This document shows, piece by piece, positions 32,313 through 43,707 of a DNA stretch of 64,000 bases. A program made the translations under genes and the position numbers. Positions within the stretch are counted from its first letter, which is position 1. Each line of letters starts with the position of its first letter. The notes beneath the pieces are model-generated. The model was not told where the DNA came from. It ran no database searches and worked only from the letters and a program-made list of their open reading frames with translations. The DNA comes from Trichoderma breve. Taxonomy: Eukaryota; Ascomycota; Sordariomycetes; Hypocreales; Hypocreaceae. The stretch covers positions 5,208,001 to 5,272,000 of the forward strand of contig NC_079232.1 in the NCBI RefSeq assembly GCF_028502605.1, read 5' to 3'.

Positions 32313-33315
32313 ATGACTTGCGTTAGCATGACTGCTCCGACGGATCCTCAGATCGATCCTCCGGTCGATCGTTACGCGGCTGAACGCCGTCGCTTAAAAG
32401 CAATGTCCAAACCCTTCCTCAATGATGAGTTCATGGAGGGGCCGCCCCGATTCCGGGGCAGTGACTACAGGCAACCGCGGCTCCGCCGCAGCACTTTTGA
32501 TCCGAAGACGCTTGTTTTCGAGTCTCGGCTTGGAGGCGGCGACGATGGCTTCGTCTGGAAGGTCAGATTCGGCGGCGAGGGACCATTCGCCATGAAAGTT
32601 GTAAGTGACTACCCATCTCACTGTTAACCAACTCTCACTAACGATGCGAGTTCAACAGTTTTGGGACCAGGTGCCTCCTCAGGAGGTTGGATCCTACTAC
32701 CCGATGCAGCGAGAGTGCCAAAATGCTGCTGTTCTCCAGATGATGGAGGCGGCCGTGGCCAGCGACCCAGTTTTGGTTTACACACATCCCTATGGAAAAG
32801 TGGACGCCAATGAGAACTATTTCTCATTTTGTGAAGAAAACGCCATCAGTAAGCTTGGTGTGAAGGTAGACTCGACGCTGCCCTCAGGCACCAAATTGAT
32901 CGCGGAGCTGCCACGAATGGCCCAATGCTATGGCTGGGTGAAGTTCCCTAGCGACACGTTGGAGGGACTCCCCATCAACTTACAGGCCACGCACGACGAG
33001 CCTCACAAGGTCAGGAAGCTTGTGGGAAGCCATATGGACTGCATCGCGATTGTCTACGAGTTCATTGAAGATGTTAAAAACAAAATTGGCCCCGTGGGAA
33101 AGGTGGACAGCTTCCTCTGGTTTGCGAGCTTTGCCTATGCGAACGAGCCTGAAGAGAAGAGCTGGAGGAACAGCATACTGGTTGACTACTCTGAGATTGT
33201 TCACATTCGCGGATATGGGTGGAATGAGGAGGATTACATGGACAGAAGTGCCGAGCAGATCATTGACGACGAAGACCTAGAGCATGAGATGGATCCTGAT
33301 TACGATCTTTCATGA
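32313..33315 (+). CDS. FTA2-like (Sim4 kinetochore subunit domain) pseudokinase
   Basis: Two exons (32313-32600, 32659-33315) give 314 residues; a start at 32328 would be 5 residues shorter. The splice joins AMKV|FWDQVPP, recreating a kinase-like beta-3 strand with its Lys. The glycine loop analogue is ESRLGGGDDGFVWKVRF. The next block, PMQRECQNAAVLQMMEAAV, is typical of fungal proteins annotated as kinetochore Sim4 complex FTA2-domain proteins. No HRD catalytic loop or DFG motif is seen; SILVDYSEIVHIR stands near the expected DFG position. It is therefore probably a pseudokinase. These proteins form expanded, variable families in Sordariomycetes, so a kinetochore role is uncertain. Confidence 0.78.
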
Positions 33316-34425
33316 TCTTTCGAAGCCTTCGATGGATATCATCGTATCATTGAACAGCATGTATTTATGAGTGCGATTGGGCTGGCCATTATGCATACTT
33401 CCGTATGGGCCATTGGGATAAAATGGATCATGAAAGGAAATGGGCGGGATTACTTGGGAAAGCGACATGATTGTGCAACCAGATTGTCATAGTAACAGCA
33501 CTAGTCAGCGCAAATTGAAAACCTGGTTTGCTATTTGAATTTGATGCTATCTCTAATGATGATCGACAAGGCTTTTTTTTTTTTTCCCCCAGCCATGTGT
33601 CAGTCAACTGGGTTTTACTCTGTGTATCTCTCTGCTACAGTAGAATATAGAGCGTCCAAGGCGGTATCGTGAGCAGGATACTGAATGTCTATGGATTCCA
33701 TTCGAGACCATGTCTATACAAAATTGTCTCCGGGGCTTGCTCCGCGGCTTGGGGATAGGCTGATAGGCAACAAGACAGCAAATGTCTCACATCGAGTAGG
33801 CCATCTCGAGGCGGTGATGGCGGTATGGATTCTGGGCTCTCTTCCTGCATCGGCTTCGAGCAGTTCCGTGTCTTAGTTGACATTTCTTTTCTTTTTCTCA
33901 AAGTCAGCTGCTCCTCCAGCGTGTATCAAGGCTTTCCAGTGATATCATCACAGCCCCTATTCTTGTTTGCTATTGGGTATTCGAAAGATCGGTGAGATGG
34001 ACATCCAATGAGGTCGAGTCCTTTTCAAGGGATATGAAGGCGTCCAGGCTACTCCGCATCATTGGCCAGGACGCTTCCCGCGTTGTGCTCATGTGGTGTA
34101 AAAGCTGACTGCTCCCTGCATGATTCGAGAGGGGTTGGCGTGTACAAGCGTGTTCCATCTTTGGGTCCGGGGTCTTGGCTTTGGGGATGGGAATGTCCAA
34201 TAATGCAAGCCAACTCATCAGATCCCGATGTGCATAATAATAATAATACAGAGTATGATCGATTAAGTAGAATAGGCTCGCCATATCATTACTGATATGA
34301 GGGGTAGTAGCAGATGGTAGCCAGAGTAGAAGATGGTAGCCAGAGTAGAAGATGGTAGCCAGAGTAGAAGATGGAAGCGGCAATAGACGTAGTAGTGGTA
34401 GTAAACGACAGTATTCTAGGTACTA
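33316..34425. other. Intergenic region with minisatellite
   Basis: 1.1 kb, no supported gene. Contains a T12-13 run near 33573-33585 and a 19-bp tandem repeat. A leftward open frame of 137 codons (33970-34383) runs straight through the repeat and has no family resemblance. Confidence 0.5.
34312..34379. repeat. 19-bp tandem repeat, 3 copies plus partial
   Basis: Unit AGATGGTAGCCAGAGTAGA at 34312-34330, 34331-34349 and 34350-34368, all identical, then a diverged partial copy (AGATGGAAGC). It lies at the 3' side of the FunK1 pseudogene. Confidence 0.95.
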
Positions 34426-36315
34426 TCACGTCTTTCCACTAGGAGTTTCATCCGATTCAAGCCTCTCTCGCTCCATCCGAAGCGCTCCCCTCAGGCGACT
34501 GTAGAGGCCCTCATCCTCATGGTTCCGGGAGAACTGACTAATGGGGAAAACAATCAGCCTTAGCTCATTCGGCAGCGGAATCAATTGTTGGTGATAAGGC
34601 GTGAAGTTACCGCTAGCGGCCCTCACGAATAATTCCTCCGAGAATATGGCTCCCAGGCCGTGAAAGTCCTTGTCCCAGTCTTTGTCTTCGCTCCAGAGGC
34701 GCTCAAGCATTACTCTTTAATAGCAAGGTCGCAATCGATGAGGAACGCCGACCACGAAAGGTTGATTCTGTCCTCGTCGAGCATGAGATTGTTGACGGAT
34801 ATGTCTCTGTGAAGGATTCCAACTTGATGTGAAGACTCATGCCCCTGGATGCAGGCTTCAAGTACCTTTAGCAGAACTGGAGTGGTGCTTGCCTTGTATA
34901 TATCTTTCCCACAATCTTCAACTATGACACACCTGTATACTCGATTTGCCAATGCCTCTTTGATCATTCCGCTACTTAGCAACATTGGCTGTGTTCGTTT
35001 ATGGGGAGGGCTACCCGGTTGACTGGGAAGAGACCGCTTAGCACCAGCAGTTCTACCACTATCACCTTCGCCATCAAGCGACTGATATGATATCTCCAGG
35101 TGATAGGCTTTTGCGTCTCTGGAGATCAGGCCACGACGAATGTTGTCGTAAATCTCATCGATTTGTGATTGGACGTGGACGATTTCATAGTGGTAATATC
35201 GGGCAACATTGACAATGCCCTGATCGGTTGCCTCTTTAAGTAGCTCCCCCTCCTCGTTACAGTCGATGTATTGCCATGAGTCCTCTTCGGGATAAGCTTT
35301 TTAGCAAGTGGTTGCCCGGTTGAAGACATAAGGTGCTCGCTTTATTAGCTCGTCGAGCACGAGCCTCTCCGTCTTGCCATCCCGCTGAATCGTGACGATT
35401 CGTCTATGGCCCTCGGAAATGATAGTAGTATCAAATCCTATTGTTCTTCATCCATTCATAGAAGCCTAGGAAGTGTAGAAACAAAGCGCAGCCCGGTTTC
35501 ACCGTCTTTGTCAACGTCAAAAGCTTCAGACGCGATCACCCTAAAGATGATTGAATTCCCAAATTCACATCAATGAGCCGTAAAGTGTGAAGCCCAGTAC
35601 AAAATGACGAGTACCTTGAACAGAAATAACCTCTCTTGCGTATCTTTCCGAGCCAGCCCATGCCTTGGACGGCTTGTCGTCTGACGGATGACTCTTTAGC
35701 TCCCCAGGCACAAGGATCTGGGACCAAATGTAGCTCGTTGCAAGTTTCCGTGAACCAGTCTAATACATGATCCTAAATTTTGTCTTTGGGCCGCTCGCAC
35801 TATCCATATCGAGGGCCAAAGAGGAGGCTATCACCCTCCTGACACTTGTCGAAGACGGCCTCCGACGCGGCCCCAAGGCCGGCCACATCACCAAAGAAAA
35901 CCCCGTGGAATCGAGGGAGACCGACGTATATAGTGCCTAGTTCTTCTCGAAGGACTCTATTCACATCTCTGAGATACTCGGAAGAATTTTTGAAGCTGCT
36001 GGTGTTGCGGCTCCATGGCTTTTGTTGAAAGCAGGGCAAGATCGGGACTGGGAGAGGCGGCGGAGGTGTCTCTTCGGTGACAGCGCGATAGACTTGATTC
36101 CAGATGCGCGTATCGTCGCAATCGCCACGGAGGACAGTGATTAATAGAGGCGTAATACGGTCGACGACATCCTGAGCATCATCGTTAAAGTATGTGATCA
36201 AACGCGATTTATCATCGAGGAGGTTCTTTCCCCACCCCCTGAAACTAAGCAGGCGGGGTTCATGAAGAGTCGTCAGCGTTGTAACAAGTTTGAGAGCAAC
36301 AATTCGGAGATCTAG
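34426..36315 (-). pseudogene. Fungal-type protein kinase (FunK1) pseudogene
   Basis: Read leftward, pieces of the FunK1 family follow in the right order but not in one frame. The N-terminal piece (36315-35803) contains CFQQKPWSRNTSSFKNSSEY and LGTIYVGLPRFHGVFFGDVA. Stops follow at 35800-35802 and 35773-35775 with WF-containing FunK1 sequence after them. A broken, frame-shifted stretch lies around 35430-35460. An in-frame TAA at 35301-35303 follows ATTC. A clean kinase piece (to 34713) carries the catalytic loop GILHRDISVNNLML and FLIDCDLAIKE. The frame then stops, and the next piece begins only near the C-terminus (NFTPYHQQLIPLPNELR, DEGLYSRLRGALR). The activation segment and the helices usually found between them are missing. 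Such a gene cannot make an active kinase. Confidence 0.88.
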
Positions 36316-37189
36316 TTGAACTTAGTCAGAGAGGCGTCTGTTATACCTGCTCAACGCGATACAGGAGAATTGAACAAAACCTTCCTCGCCAGCTAGTCGA
36401 GAGGCAACTCTGACGCGTCTGGTACGTTGATAGTGATCTCTCCCTGTACAGAGATAGACAAGGATGAACGAATTGTATCAAGACCATTTCTTATGGGATT
36501 ATCACCGATAATGTTCTTACAGTTAGCCATGGTGGTTGTGGTTAGTCTCAATATATATAAAGAGGGAAAGCTGGATGTTAACGTTGGTTATGTAATCTTT
36601 ACCTTCTTCTACCATCCGATACACTCTTGTTACTCTTTTCCCGCACTTGTATGTGCTAAATCTGTGACACGGGATGTCCTATAGCCAACTTAAGATGCCC
36701 GCTACTGAGCAAATCCCTCCATATAGACACTATCCGTCACCAGTGAGAATCTTGGTGAGCTGTGACAATGTTGTCAGTAAAGGAAAAGCAAGAAAAGGAA
36801 TGTTTACAATCATATCGTCCCGTGTACTAGGTATGCAGTCTGGCTCACCTATGTTGTGTATCATATTTGTATTATTGTAACCAAAATAGTCACGGATGAT
36901 AATGGTGATTGCAGCGCAAAGTGATGATAAGACTTATATAGTGAATATCTAAAGAATATATAGAGAAAAAATAGTCATAGCAAAGAACGAAGTGTTAAAA
37001 AAGCAGAAGCTTTCATCTGCTCGATACATATCATGCCGCGTAAAATCATCGTCTAGTCCCAACTCCATGTCGCATCCCGTGAGCGCTTCTATATTAAAAA
37101 AATCCGGTGGCATCCCGCCTTATGTTGAAAGAAGATGAAAAAGAAACCAAAGTCGAATGTAGCGGGACAATGCCCGCATCCTCATGGCG
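36316..37189. other. AT-rich stretch beside the FunK1 pseudogene
   Basis: About 0.9 kb, no gene supported. AT-rich sections (36540-36640 and 36880-37000) contrast with the GC-richer core genes and might be decayed mobile-element or RIP-affected DNA. No terminal repeats or transposase frame is visible. Confidence 0.45.
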
Positions 37190-37507
37190 CTAATTCCAAA
37201 ATCTCACAGGAGGCATCAGAGTCTCGTTTGGTTTGGCAAGCGTTGATGCTTGCCTGGAAGAGCTGCTGCTGTTCCTGTCTCCCAAAAGGGCTCTCTTTTC
37301 TGTTGCAACGGAGGAGATCGAAGCAGTTTCGCTTCGGTCATCCCCTCGTCGCTGGCTGTGGAGAATGCCGCCAATTCTTTGACTGAGGGAAGATGAAGTC
37401 TTTTCGGACTTGGATTCGTGATCCTTGTTGATCTTCTTGCCCAATGAGGGGCCGGGTCGTTCAGCCTTGCCAATTTGAAGGCCGCCGTGGTGTCCGATGA
37501 GAGACAT
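37190..37507 (-). CDS. Small Ser-rich hypothetical protein
   Basis: 105 residues from the Met at 37507 (MSLIGHHGGLQIGKAERPGP...). The same frame stays open upstream, but that part is Gln/Asn/Thr low-complexity and looks like leader sequence, so the downstream Met is chosen. The composition is hydrophilic: Ser/Arg/Lys-rich with SSSLSQRIGGILHSQRRGDD and SSSSSRQAS. No signal peptide, membrane span or known domain. A TATA-like run upstream (37754-37761) and the distance of about 250 nt fit a short gene with a long leader. I do not recognise the family. Confidence 0.5.
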   Translation of the reverse strand: MSLIGHHGGLQIGKAERPGPSLGKKINKDHESKSEKTSSSLSQRIGGILHSQRRGDDRSETASISSVATEKRALLGDRNSSSSSRQASTLAKPNETLMPPVRFWN

Positions 37508-37753
37508 TATGAAGGAAGATTGGTTTGAGCTGTTGCTTATTGTTAGTCGGTTTATGCTTATAGCTTGTATTGGTTGTGAGATTGAGTGGGTGTGCATACA
37601 GATTGGAGTGGATTGGTTGAATTGTGGAGGGTGGTTGATAACCAAGCTTTGTTGTTTTTGTTTCCAGAGCTGGAATGTTGCTTTTGTTTGTTGCTGTTGT
37701 TCTGATTGATGTCTGCCTGAGATGGCCACAACAACCAGGCATCAGCCAGGTCT

Positions 37754-37761
37754 ATATATAC
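37754..37761 (-). promoter_or_regulatory. Candidate TATA box of the small Ser-rich gene
   Basis: TATATATA, about 247 nt upstream of the chosen start codon on the leftward strand. Match and position only. Confidence 0.35.
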
Positions 37762-38333
37762 ACAACCAGGCTTCCGTGAAACTTTGTCCTTGTCCCGTTC
37801 GGCAACATCTCAAGCCATTGAAAAAGCTTAGTTGCGTGTGCTTGGCCCACATTCCACATCATGGCCACGATGTTAGCGTCAGCAGATTGCCGGTGCCAGA
37901 AAAGTTTTCCAGCAATACGCACCCATCCAACCATCCCATGCGTATTGTCCCTGTTTGAGATGGTGTGCGTGCCGGACTCCGTAATGCAGTCACCACTAAC
38001 TAGCCTGGCCGCGCGCACACTGCCCAATTGACTCATTGCGCGGGTCAGCCGTTCCGCGTAATGGATCCCAGGGCCAAGCACCAAGAGAAGCTTCTTCGTC
38101 CCCCTGAGCCAGCCTTGTGGGGGAGGGGCTAGTGGTGGAGACGAGCCAACGAAGGATGATGACGAGTTCTGCCTGAGGAGAAGGATTTGGATTGCTCAGG
38201 CAGATACTGTTGATGGCCAATAATCGAAGACGTGTGTGCGGTCGCAGTATGGATTCGCCAATGACCACGCGGCATTTGCTGCAGATGAGGTGTTGTTTTG
38301 TGAGCCTTGGCTAACTCGACACATCCGGAAGCT

Positions 38334-38376
38334 TCTTCTGCTTCTGCTTCTGCTTCTGTTTCTGTTTCTTCTTCTT
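38334..38376. repeat. CTTCTG-type hexanucleotide repeat
   Basis: About seven units of CTTCTG decaying to TTTCTG and CTTCTT. On the other strand it would encode alternating acidic residues and Ala, but I do not see a gene around it. Confidence 0.8.
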
Positions 38377-38968
38377 TAGCTCTGTAGTAGGCGATGGCTT
38401 CTAGATGCATTGCTATCAGTCACGACGGAAGCTTCGCCTCATCCCTTAATCCCACAGTTACCAGATTCGCACCAGGAGACCAGGACGATCAACATCCACA
38501 ATCAAAGTAACATAAGCTCATTCATTTCCCATCGTGACTCCAAGACCTACTCTGTTAATTAAAATCCATGTAATTTACGCCTATTCGGGAGAAGGACCAG
38601 GCTTGATGTTGGCAGTGCTCGGCTGAGTCACCGTTCACAAACAAACAGCCACGTTTTCCTCTTTGAGAGAGACGCCAAAGAAGCTTGAAGGGATTGTCTG
38701 GAATTGTATGCGCTAGTGGTGATGCTACTGTGCTGTACGAGTAAGAGACTAACATCCGGAAGCCCGTGAATCTTTGCATCAGATGGAATTGAAATCTCGG
38801 GTAAAACCGACGGTGACGACACTGTGCGCACGCTGATACGTGTGCGTTACGCGGACTCTCGTCAGCACCGCGTATCTCTCCAGCCAATTTGATATGACGA
38901 GATACTTAGTGTGTGCAAGCTCCATATCCCTCTAGAGTCTAGCCTTAACACTTTCCCCTCTCTTATCT

Positions 38969-39199
38969 TCACTTACAGCAACTGCCATCAATACCTAGGT
39001 ATTTGACATTGGACATGCAATTGCACTTTCCCTCTGCTGAATAGCAACATGTAATCTGTTTCGGCGCCCGGAAATATCCGTCGCAAGCCGTTGAGAAATG
39101 AATTTTTTTTTTCTTGCAACTACTGCATTTCGTGCAATAGACACAGCCATGTAACTCCAACGAACTGTGGTGCAGCACATCGTGACTCTTTTCATGCAG
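38969..39199 (-). other. Cysteine-rich open segment, possible exon
   Basis: Leftward, a frame open from a TTGCAG acceptor-like site at about 39200 to a stop at 38969 encodes 11 cysteines within some 57 residues: GCVYCTKCSSCKKKK, then ITCCYSAEGKCNC and GSCCK. The spacing looks ordered. There is no ATG in frame, so it could only be an internal or last exon; a GTAAGT donor-like site sits just before the stop. I find no upstream signal-peptide exon. It may be a relic or a chance frame. Confidence 0.25.
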
Positions 39200-40064
39200 C
39201 CTGCAATTTCGTTATGACTCCCATTTTGCAGTCCTAATCCCAAACCGGCAGAGCACGACTCCATCCGCCCAGCGGCATTCGATGCGATTTGCTGAACCCA
39301 ACACAAGCGCCCCATGACCCTTGCTTGGACCATCAAGAGCCAGAGTCATCACGGGTCAATTTGCAACCAAGCGAGAAACCTTATGTCCAGAAAGCTAAGG
39401 AGTTTACGAAGGGCAGAGGATGCCGTTACGTCGTGGGTGAGAAATGGAAATCTAGGAGGGTGGATCGAGCATCAGTGCCGAGTAGAGTAACAGTGAAAAC
39501 ACCGATTGGCGTCTTGTGCCCATTACCCTGGTAGCTGTTGTCAACCACTGGGATCTCGCACAGGAACATGTGCTTGAGCACGATACAGCTGCCTCAACTA
39601 ACCACTACTCCGTACCGAGAATGGCGAGCAGCAAGTGTCTGCTCCATGGTTGGGGCATCGAACAATGAGCACTTGGACAGAATACTTGATCATTTTCGTC
39701 CTTGCCAAATAGAGGCTACCATCTATATAAAAGGACAATTGTTGGCAAAAGACAAAGCCGCCTTGGAAATTGCCATGTCTCAGATATTCTCTATCCAGGC
39801 AATTCTCCAATCTCGCAATGCACAGCTTCATCAAAGAGCTCTTGTACATCGCCAATTCTGTCTTGTTCATCGACTCCGCTTCTACTAGGTAGTGTCATGT
39901 GGAGTGCTCCAAGCAGTTCATTCTGCGCTAGCATTAGCGGGGCGATGTATCGCATCTTATCGATATGAATCCAACATCTTATCGCTATCAGCTAGAAAAA
40001 TTTCCCAGTTCACTCTCAAATTCTGCCACTGAGCGGCGAGCGCAGACTGCCACGACAAGCCATC

Positions 40065-43000
40065 ATGGAGGACCAAGCGCATAAGCCGCATCGCAAGAGC
40101 AAGGAGAAGAAGGAGAAGAAGAAAAACACCGGGGGTAAGTTGTTCTTGGAATTGGAGTTTGGGAGTTGCCAGCAATTTATATTCGGACCGGATGTTGACC
40201 TTTGGCAGAGCGCAATCCCAAGGCGTTTGCCTTCTCCAAGCCCGGCAAGCTTCAGAAACAGGCTGCCAGATCATCTGATGTATGTTTTTGTCCAAACATC
40301 CTTTTCAAATACCTGACGATTGATAAAACTCTGCATTCGATCATCTCATACACTCAACCATATACTAATTGCCTCCGAAGATCAAAGAAAAGCGTCTCCA
40401 TGTTCCCCTCGTCGACAGACTCCCCGATGAGGCGCCGCCGCGTCTCGTCGCCATTGTCGGCCCCCCGGGCGTCGGCAAGACGACTCTGATGAAATCGCTC
40501 ATTCGGCGATATGCCAAAGAGACAATCTCAGATCCCCAAGGCCCCGTCACCGTCGTCACCTCGAAGAAACAGCGGTTAACCTTTGTGGAATGTCCCAACG
40601 AATTGGAAGCCATGGTGGACATCGCCAAGGTTGCCGACATCATCCTTCTCATGATTGACGGTAACTATGGCTTCGAGATGGAGACTATGGAGTTCCTTAA
40701 TATCCTGGCCGCTACGGGTATGCCAGGTAACGTGTTCGGCGTCTTGACCCATCTCGATCTGTTTCGCAAACCTGCCGCTTTGAAGGATGCCAAGAAGCAC
40801 CTGAAGCGAAGGTTGTGGACTGAGCTGTACCAGGGTGCCCACCTTTTCTATCTCTCTGGTGTTATGAACGGCAGATATCCTGATCGCGAAATTCATAACC
40901 TATCTCGGTTCCTATCTGTCATGAAGAGCCCTCGACCCCTCGTCTGGAGAAACTCCCACCCTTACGCCATCATCGACAGCTTCCGCGACATTACTCACCC
41001 AACCAAGATTGAAGAAGATCCCAAATGCGACCGATCCATCGTTCTATCGGGATATCTGCGAGGAACAAACTTTTCAACTCAGGGCCAGCGAGTGCATGTT
41101 GCCGGCCTAGGAGATTTCACAGTGTCAGCTATGGAGGTGTTGCCAGACCCTTGTCCTACCCCAGCAATGGAGCAGGCCTTGGCCAAGATCACAGGAAAGA
41201 CAGGACGGAGGAGACTGGACGAAAAAGAAAAGAAGCTTTATGCGCCTATGTCTGATCGGAGCGGCCTTAAAATTGATGGTGATGCCATCTGGATCACTAG
41301 AGAAAAGGGGTTCACCTTTGACAAGGATGCTGATAATACTGAGCGTGGCGAGGGTGAAGAGATGATTATTGGACTCCAAGCTGAGCGAAGATTACTTGGC
41401 CAAACAGAGGATGGTGTACAGCTATTCAGAGGAGGCCAAGAAGTCAAGGCACTGGATGAGGTAGAAGATACCGGCAGAAAAGAGCCACGAAAGGCCAGAA
41501 TTGCTGAACGGGAAGAAGAAGACGACGGCGAGAACGAGGATGATGAAGGCTTCGTCAGTGGGAGCGACGAGGGGGAACCAGATGAGGATGAAGAGTTCAA
41601 TGAACGAAAGTTGGGTAAAATGTTCCGCAACAAAGATGCCGACAAGGAGATTAACGGGGATGACGACGTTGCATTTGCGGACAGCGACTCGGACCTTGGC
41701 TCAATCACAGACCTGGACGAGGATGCGGAAGATGATGATGAAGAGTACGACTCTGATGAGGAGACTGCCGCCCTCAGATGGAAAGAAGGCATGGCCGACA
41801 GAGCCATGAAACTTCACTCCCGGAAGCGTACATATCACACCGCAGATTTGGCTCGCTATCTGTACGATGGCTCCATGACTGCCAGCGAGGTCATCAAGAG
41901 ATGGAAGGGTGAAGAAGACGAATCAGAAGAGGAGGACATTGAGCAAGACTCAGAAGATGAAGAGTTCTTCAAAAAGACATCACATGAGAGCGAAGATCTG
42001 GTAGAAGACCGGTCAATACCAGAGTACGACTACGAGGACCTGGCAGCCAAGTGGGCTTCTCAAGAGAACATTGAAGCCCTGAAGAAGAAGTTTACATCAG
42101 GAAAGCGAAACGGAGGTGGGGACGAGGATGATGAGGATGGTGAATTTGGTGGCTTTGATGATGACGAAGATGGAGATGGAGATGAGGGTGACGAGGACAG
42201 TGAAGGCGATGGTGAATTCGAGGACCTGGAAGCCGATCCCCAAAGTGCGCCTCAGCAGCAGACAGCGGAAGAGATCCAATCGGAGCGTGAGAAGAACGCC
42301 AAGAGGAAAGAGGAGCTCAAGGCGAGATTCGAGGAGGAGGACCGAGATGGTTTCATGAACGACAAGGCGAAAGCTCGTCGAGAAGGAGGCGACGACGAGC
42401 AAGAGTTTGGCGAGGATGACTGGTACGACGCGCAAAAGGCCATGATCAAGAAGCAGCTCGACATCAACAAGGAAGAATTTGAAAACCTGGATGAACGCCA
42501 AAGAGTCGCTGTCGAGGGTTACCGCGCTGGCAAATATGCCAAGCTGGTGCTCGAAGGTGTCCCAGCTGAGTTTGTCTCACGCTTCGATGCCCGGCTGCCC
42601 ATCATCGTCGGCGGCTTGTCGGCCACAGAGGACCGCTGGGGCTTCGTCCAGGTGCGCATCAAGCGCCATCGCTGGCACAAGAAGATCCTCAAGACCAACG
42701 ACCCCCTGATCTTCTCGCTTGGCTGGCGCCGCTTCCAAACGCTGCCCATCTACAGCATCTCCGACTCGCGGACGCGCAACCGCATGCTCAAGTACACGCC
42801 CGAGCACATGCACTGCTTCGGCACCGTCTATGCACCGCTGATAGCACCCAACACGGGCTTCGTCTGCTTCAACTCCTTCTCAAACGCAACCCCCGGCTTC
42901 CGCATCGCCGCCACCGGCACCGTCCTCTCCGTCGACGAGTCCACCGAGATTGTCAAGAAGCTCAAGCTCACGGGATCCCCCTACAAGATCTTCAAGAACA

Positions 43001-43707
43001 CCGCCTTCATCAAGGGTATGTTCAACTCGGCCCTCGAAATCGCAAAGTTCGAAGGCGCCTCCATCAAGACCGTCTCCGGCGTCCGCGGCCAGATCAAGCG
43101 CGCCCTGTCCAAGCCCGAGGGCCACTTCCGCGCCACCTTTGAGGACAAGATCCTCGCCAGCGACATCGTCTTCCTGCGCGCCTGGTACCCCATCAAGCCG
43201 CACCGCTTCTACAACCCCGTCCTCAATCTTGTCGGCTGGCAGCCCATGCGCCTCACCGGCGAGGTCCGCCGCTCCGAGAACGTCGCCACCCCTCAGCTCA
43301 AGAACTCGCAGTACCGCAAGATTGAGCGCCAGACCCGCCACTTCAACGGCCTGCAGGTGCCCCGTGCCCTCGCCGCCAGCCTGCCCTTCCGCTCCCAGAT
43401 CGTCGCCATGAAGCCTCAGAAGAACAAGACGTACATGCAGAAGCGCGCCGTCGTCCTCGGCGCAGAGGAGAAGAAGACGCGTGCCTTCATGCAAAAGGTG
43501 CTCACCGTCCACAACGACCAGGTCGCCAAGCGCCGCGCCAAAAAGGACGAAAACCGTGCTGCCTTCAAGAAGAAGCTAGCCGAGGGCGACGAGAAGAGGG
43601 AAGCCAGGGAGAAGAGAGAGAGCAAAGAGTACTGGCGCAAGAATGGTCGCAAGAGGAGTGCTGGAGACGACGAGGGTGGCGGCGGTGGTGGCAAGAGGAG
43701 AAAGTGA
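40065..43707 (+). CDS. BMS1: Ribosome biogenesis GTPase BMS1
   Basis: Three exons (40065-40134, 40209-40279, 40381-43707) give 1155 residues. A basic N-terminus (HRKSKEKKEKKKN) precedes the GTPase domain with P-loop GPPGVGKTTLMKS and THLDLFRK as the G4-like motif. The AARP2CN region follows (SIVLSGYLRGTNFSTQGQRV). A long acidic centre with many Asp/Glu runs comes next. The conserved C-terminal domain shared with Tsr1 begins at GYRAGKYAKLVLEGVPAEFV and continues through WQPMRLTGEVRR. The tail is basic. Bms1 works in the small-subunit processome, brings Rcl1 to pre-ribosomes and is needed for early 18S rRNA cleavages. Length and domain order match the family. Confidence 0.96.

Larger units (their letters stand above)
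37508..40064. other. 2.5-kb intergenic region before BMS1
   Basis: No firmly supported gene. It contains a CTTCTG repeat (about 38334-38376), a cysteine-rich open leftward exon candidate (about 38969-39199, listed separately) and a 14-bp palindrome AATACCTAGGTATT at 38990-39003. The BMS1 promoter is at its right end. A rightward 116-codon frame at 39538-39888 lacks any family resemblance. Confidence 0.5.

Noticed and set aside
32328..32600. Active protein kinase at the FTA2-like gene
   Set aside because: The N-lobe resembles a kinase, but the HRD catalytic loop and DFG motif are not found downstream.
33970..34383. Leftward open frame of 137 codons
   Set aside because: It crosses a 19-bp tandem repeat that is not a multiple of three and has no family resemblance.
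39538..39888. Rightward open frame of 116 codons before BMS1
   Set aside because: No recognisable domain or signal peptide, no splice-linked extension; the opposite strand has a frame of similar length.
42880..43512. Leftward open frame of 210 codons
   Set aside because: Antisense to the highly conserved BMS1 C-terminal domain; Gly/Leu/Val/Asp-rich shadow of its codon bias.
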